From Acidimicrobiia bacterium (lineage in GTDB: Bacteria; Actinomycetota; Acidimicrobiia; IMCC26256; PALSA-555), in NCBI GenBank assembly GCA_017853455.1, contig JAFMJM010000152.1, positions 1 through 5,937 on the forward strand: 5,937 nt of DNA, given 5' to 3'. Below the pieces are notes generated by a model. That model was not told the DNA's origin and ran no database searches. It saw nothing but the letters and a program-made list of their open reading frames with translations. Numbering within the stretch: the stretch's first letter is position 1; each line of letters opens with the position of its first letter. This document shows, piece by piece, positions 5,643 to 5,937 of this stretch. The position numbers and the translations under genes are program-made.

Positions 5643-5937
5643 CTACGGCGGGCCCGGCGGCCCCCGGTCCGTGGGGCGCGCGGGCACCGGGAGGTCGAGG
5701 TGCTCGGCGATGCCGCGGAGGAACTCCCGGACGCCACCGGCGACGGCGCGCTCGACCCGTGGTCGGATGCCGGCGGGGGTCGGTCGGCGGTAGTTCACGT
5801 TGCACGCCACCTGGGTGTGGCGGTGCCCGACCGGCGCCACCTCGAGCTCGCCCACGAGCCGGGGCAGGTCGGCACCGCCCGCGACGGCGATCACGAACGG
5901 GATCAGGATCCCCGCGCCCGCGGTGCGGACCGGTCCG
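5643..5937 (-). CDS. Probable SRPBCC/START-like-fold protein, C-terminal part
   Basis: The frame is open from the right edge of the window to TAG at 5645-5643, giving 97 complete codons, so the N-terminus lies outside. A GTG at 5894 is in frame but is probably internal, because the residues before it (VRTAGAGILIPFV) read as protein and continue the pattern. The visible part has an alternating strand pattern (GGADLPRLVGELEVAPVG, then THTQ-like HTQVACNVNYRRPT) and a final amphipathic helix with ERAVAGGVREFLRGIAEHL. This resembles the end of small SRPBCC-like proteins of unknown function common in actinobacteria, in which beta strands pack against a long C-terminal helix; such folds often bind hydrophobic ligands. 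That assignment rests on pattern memory from a fragment and is tentative. No membrane segment or catalytic motif is visible. The tail is Pro/Gly-rich. The VIT start is 30 bases downstream, so the two may be co-transcribed. Confidence 0.72.
   Translation of the reverse strand, partial: GPVRTAGAGILIPFVIAVAGGADLPRLVGELEVAPVGHRHTQVACNVNYRRPTPAGIRPRVERAVAGGVREFLRGIAEHLDLPVPARPTDRGPPGPP

Noticed and set aside
1..5937. CRISPR, insertion sequences, attachment sites, tRNA or rRNA genes
   Set aside because: I saw no spaced direct repeats, transposase motifs, long terminal inverted repeats or tRNA-like cloverleaf. The only tandem repeat is the coding 9-bp unit.

Overview
This window is GC-rich DNA with strong G/C bias at third codon positions, GTG starts and tightly packed genes, which fits a high-GC actinobacterium. 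The P-type ATPase is of the CtpE type and the membrane protease is of the Rip3 type, both well known from mycobacteria, and this supports Actinobacteria. A placement in Acidimicrobiia would be a guess. I see no mobile element, CRISPR array, tRNA, rRNA or phage signature. It looks like ordinary chromosomal housekeeping or accessory DNA.

Layout: two genes on the + strand converge on three genes on the - strand. On the + strand, bases 1-1149 hold the 3' part of a protein with two PhoU-like/TrkA_C units. Twelve bases later, in the same frame, comes a complete P-type ATPase resembling the calcium transporter CtpE (1162-3615). On the - strand, reading from the right edge, there is the C-terminal part of a probable SRPBCC/START-like-fold protein (5937-5643). 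A 30-base gap leads to a VIT1/CCC1-family Fe/Mn transporter (5612-4893). A 133-base spacer containing a strong stem-loop then leads to a site-2 protease with two CBS domains (4759-3629). The two convergent genes are only 13 bases apart, and a perfect 8-bp inverted repeat overlaps the protease stop codon as a candidate bidirectional terminator.

Theme: three of the five genes are ion transporters or a likely transporter regulator: the PhoU/TrkA_C protein, a Ca2+-type ATPase and a Fe2+/Mn2+ exchanger. A fourth is a membrane protease with ligand-binding CBS modules. This is a cation-homeostasis and envelope-stress neighbourhood of known families, not a clearly new system. The details most worth a second look are: the Asp/Arg-rich loop of the ATPase, built from a 9-bp tandem repeat; the stem between the VIT and protease genes, which pairs fully only in the RNA of the transcribed strand; the hairpin at the convergent gene ends; the GAGDG variant in the first VIT helix; and the internal duplication of the regulator, which shows that its true start lies outside the window.
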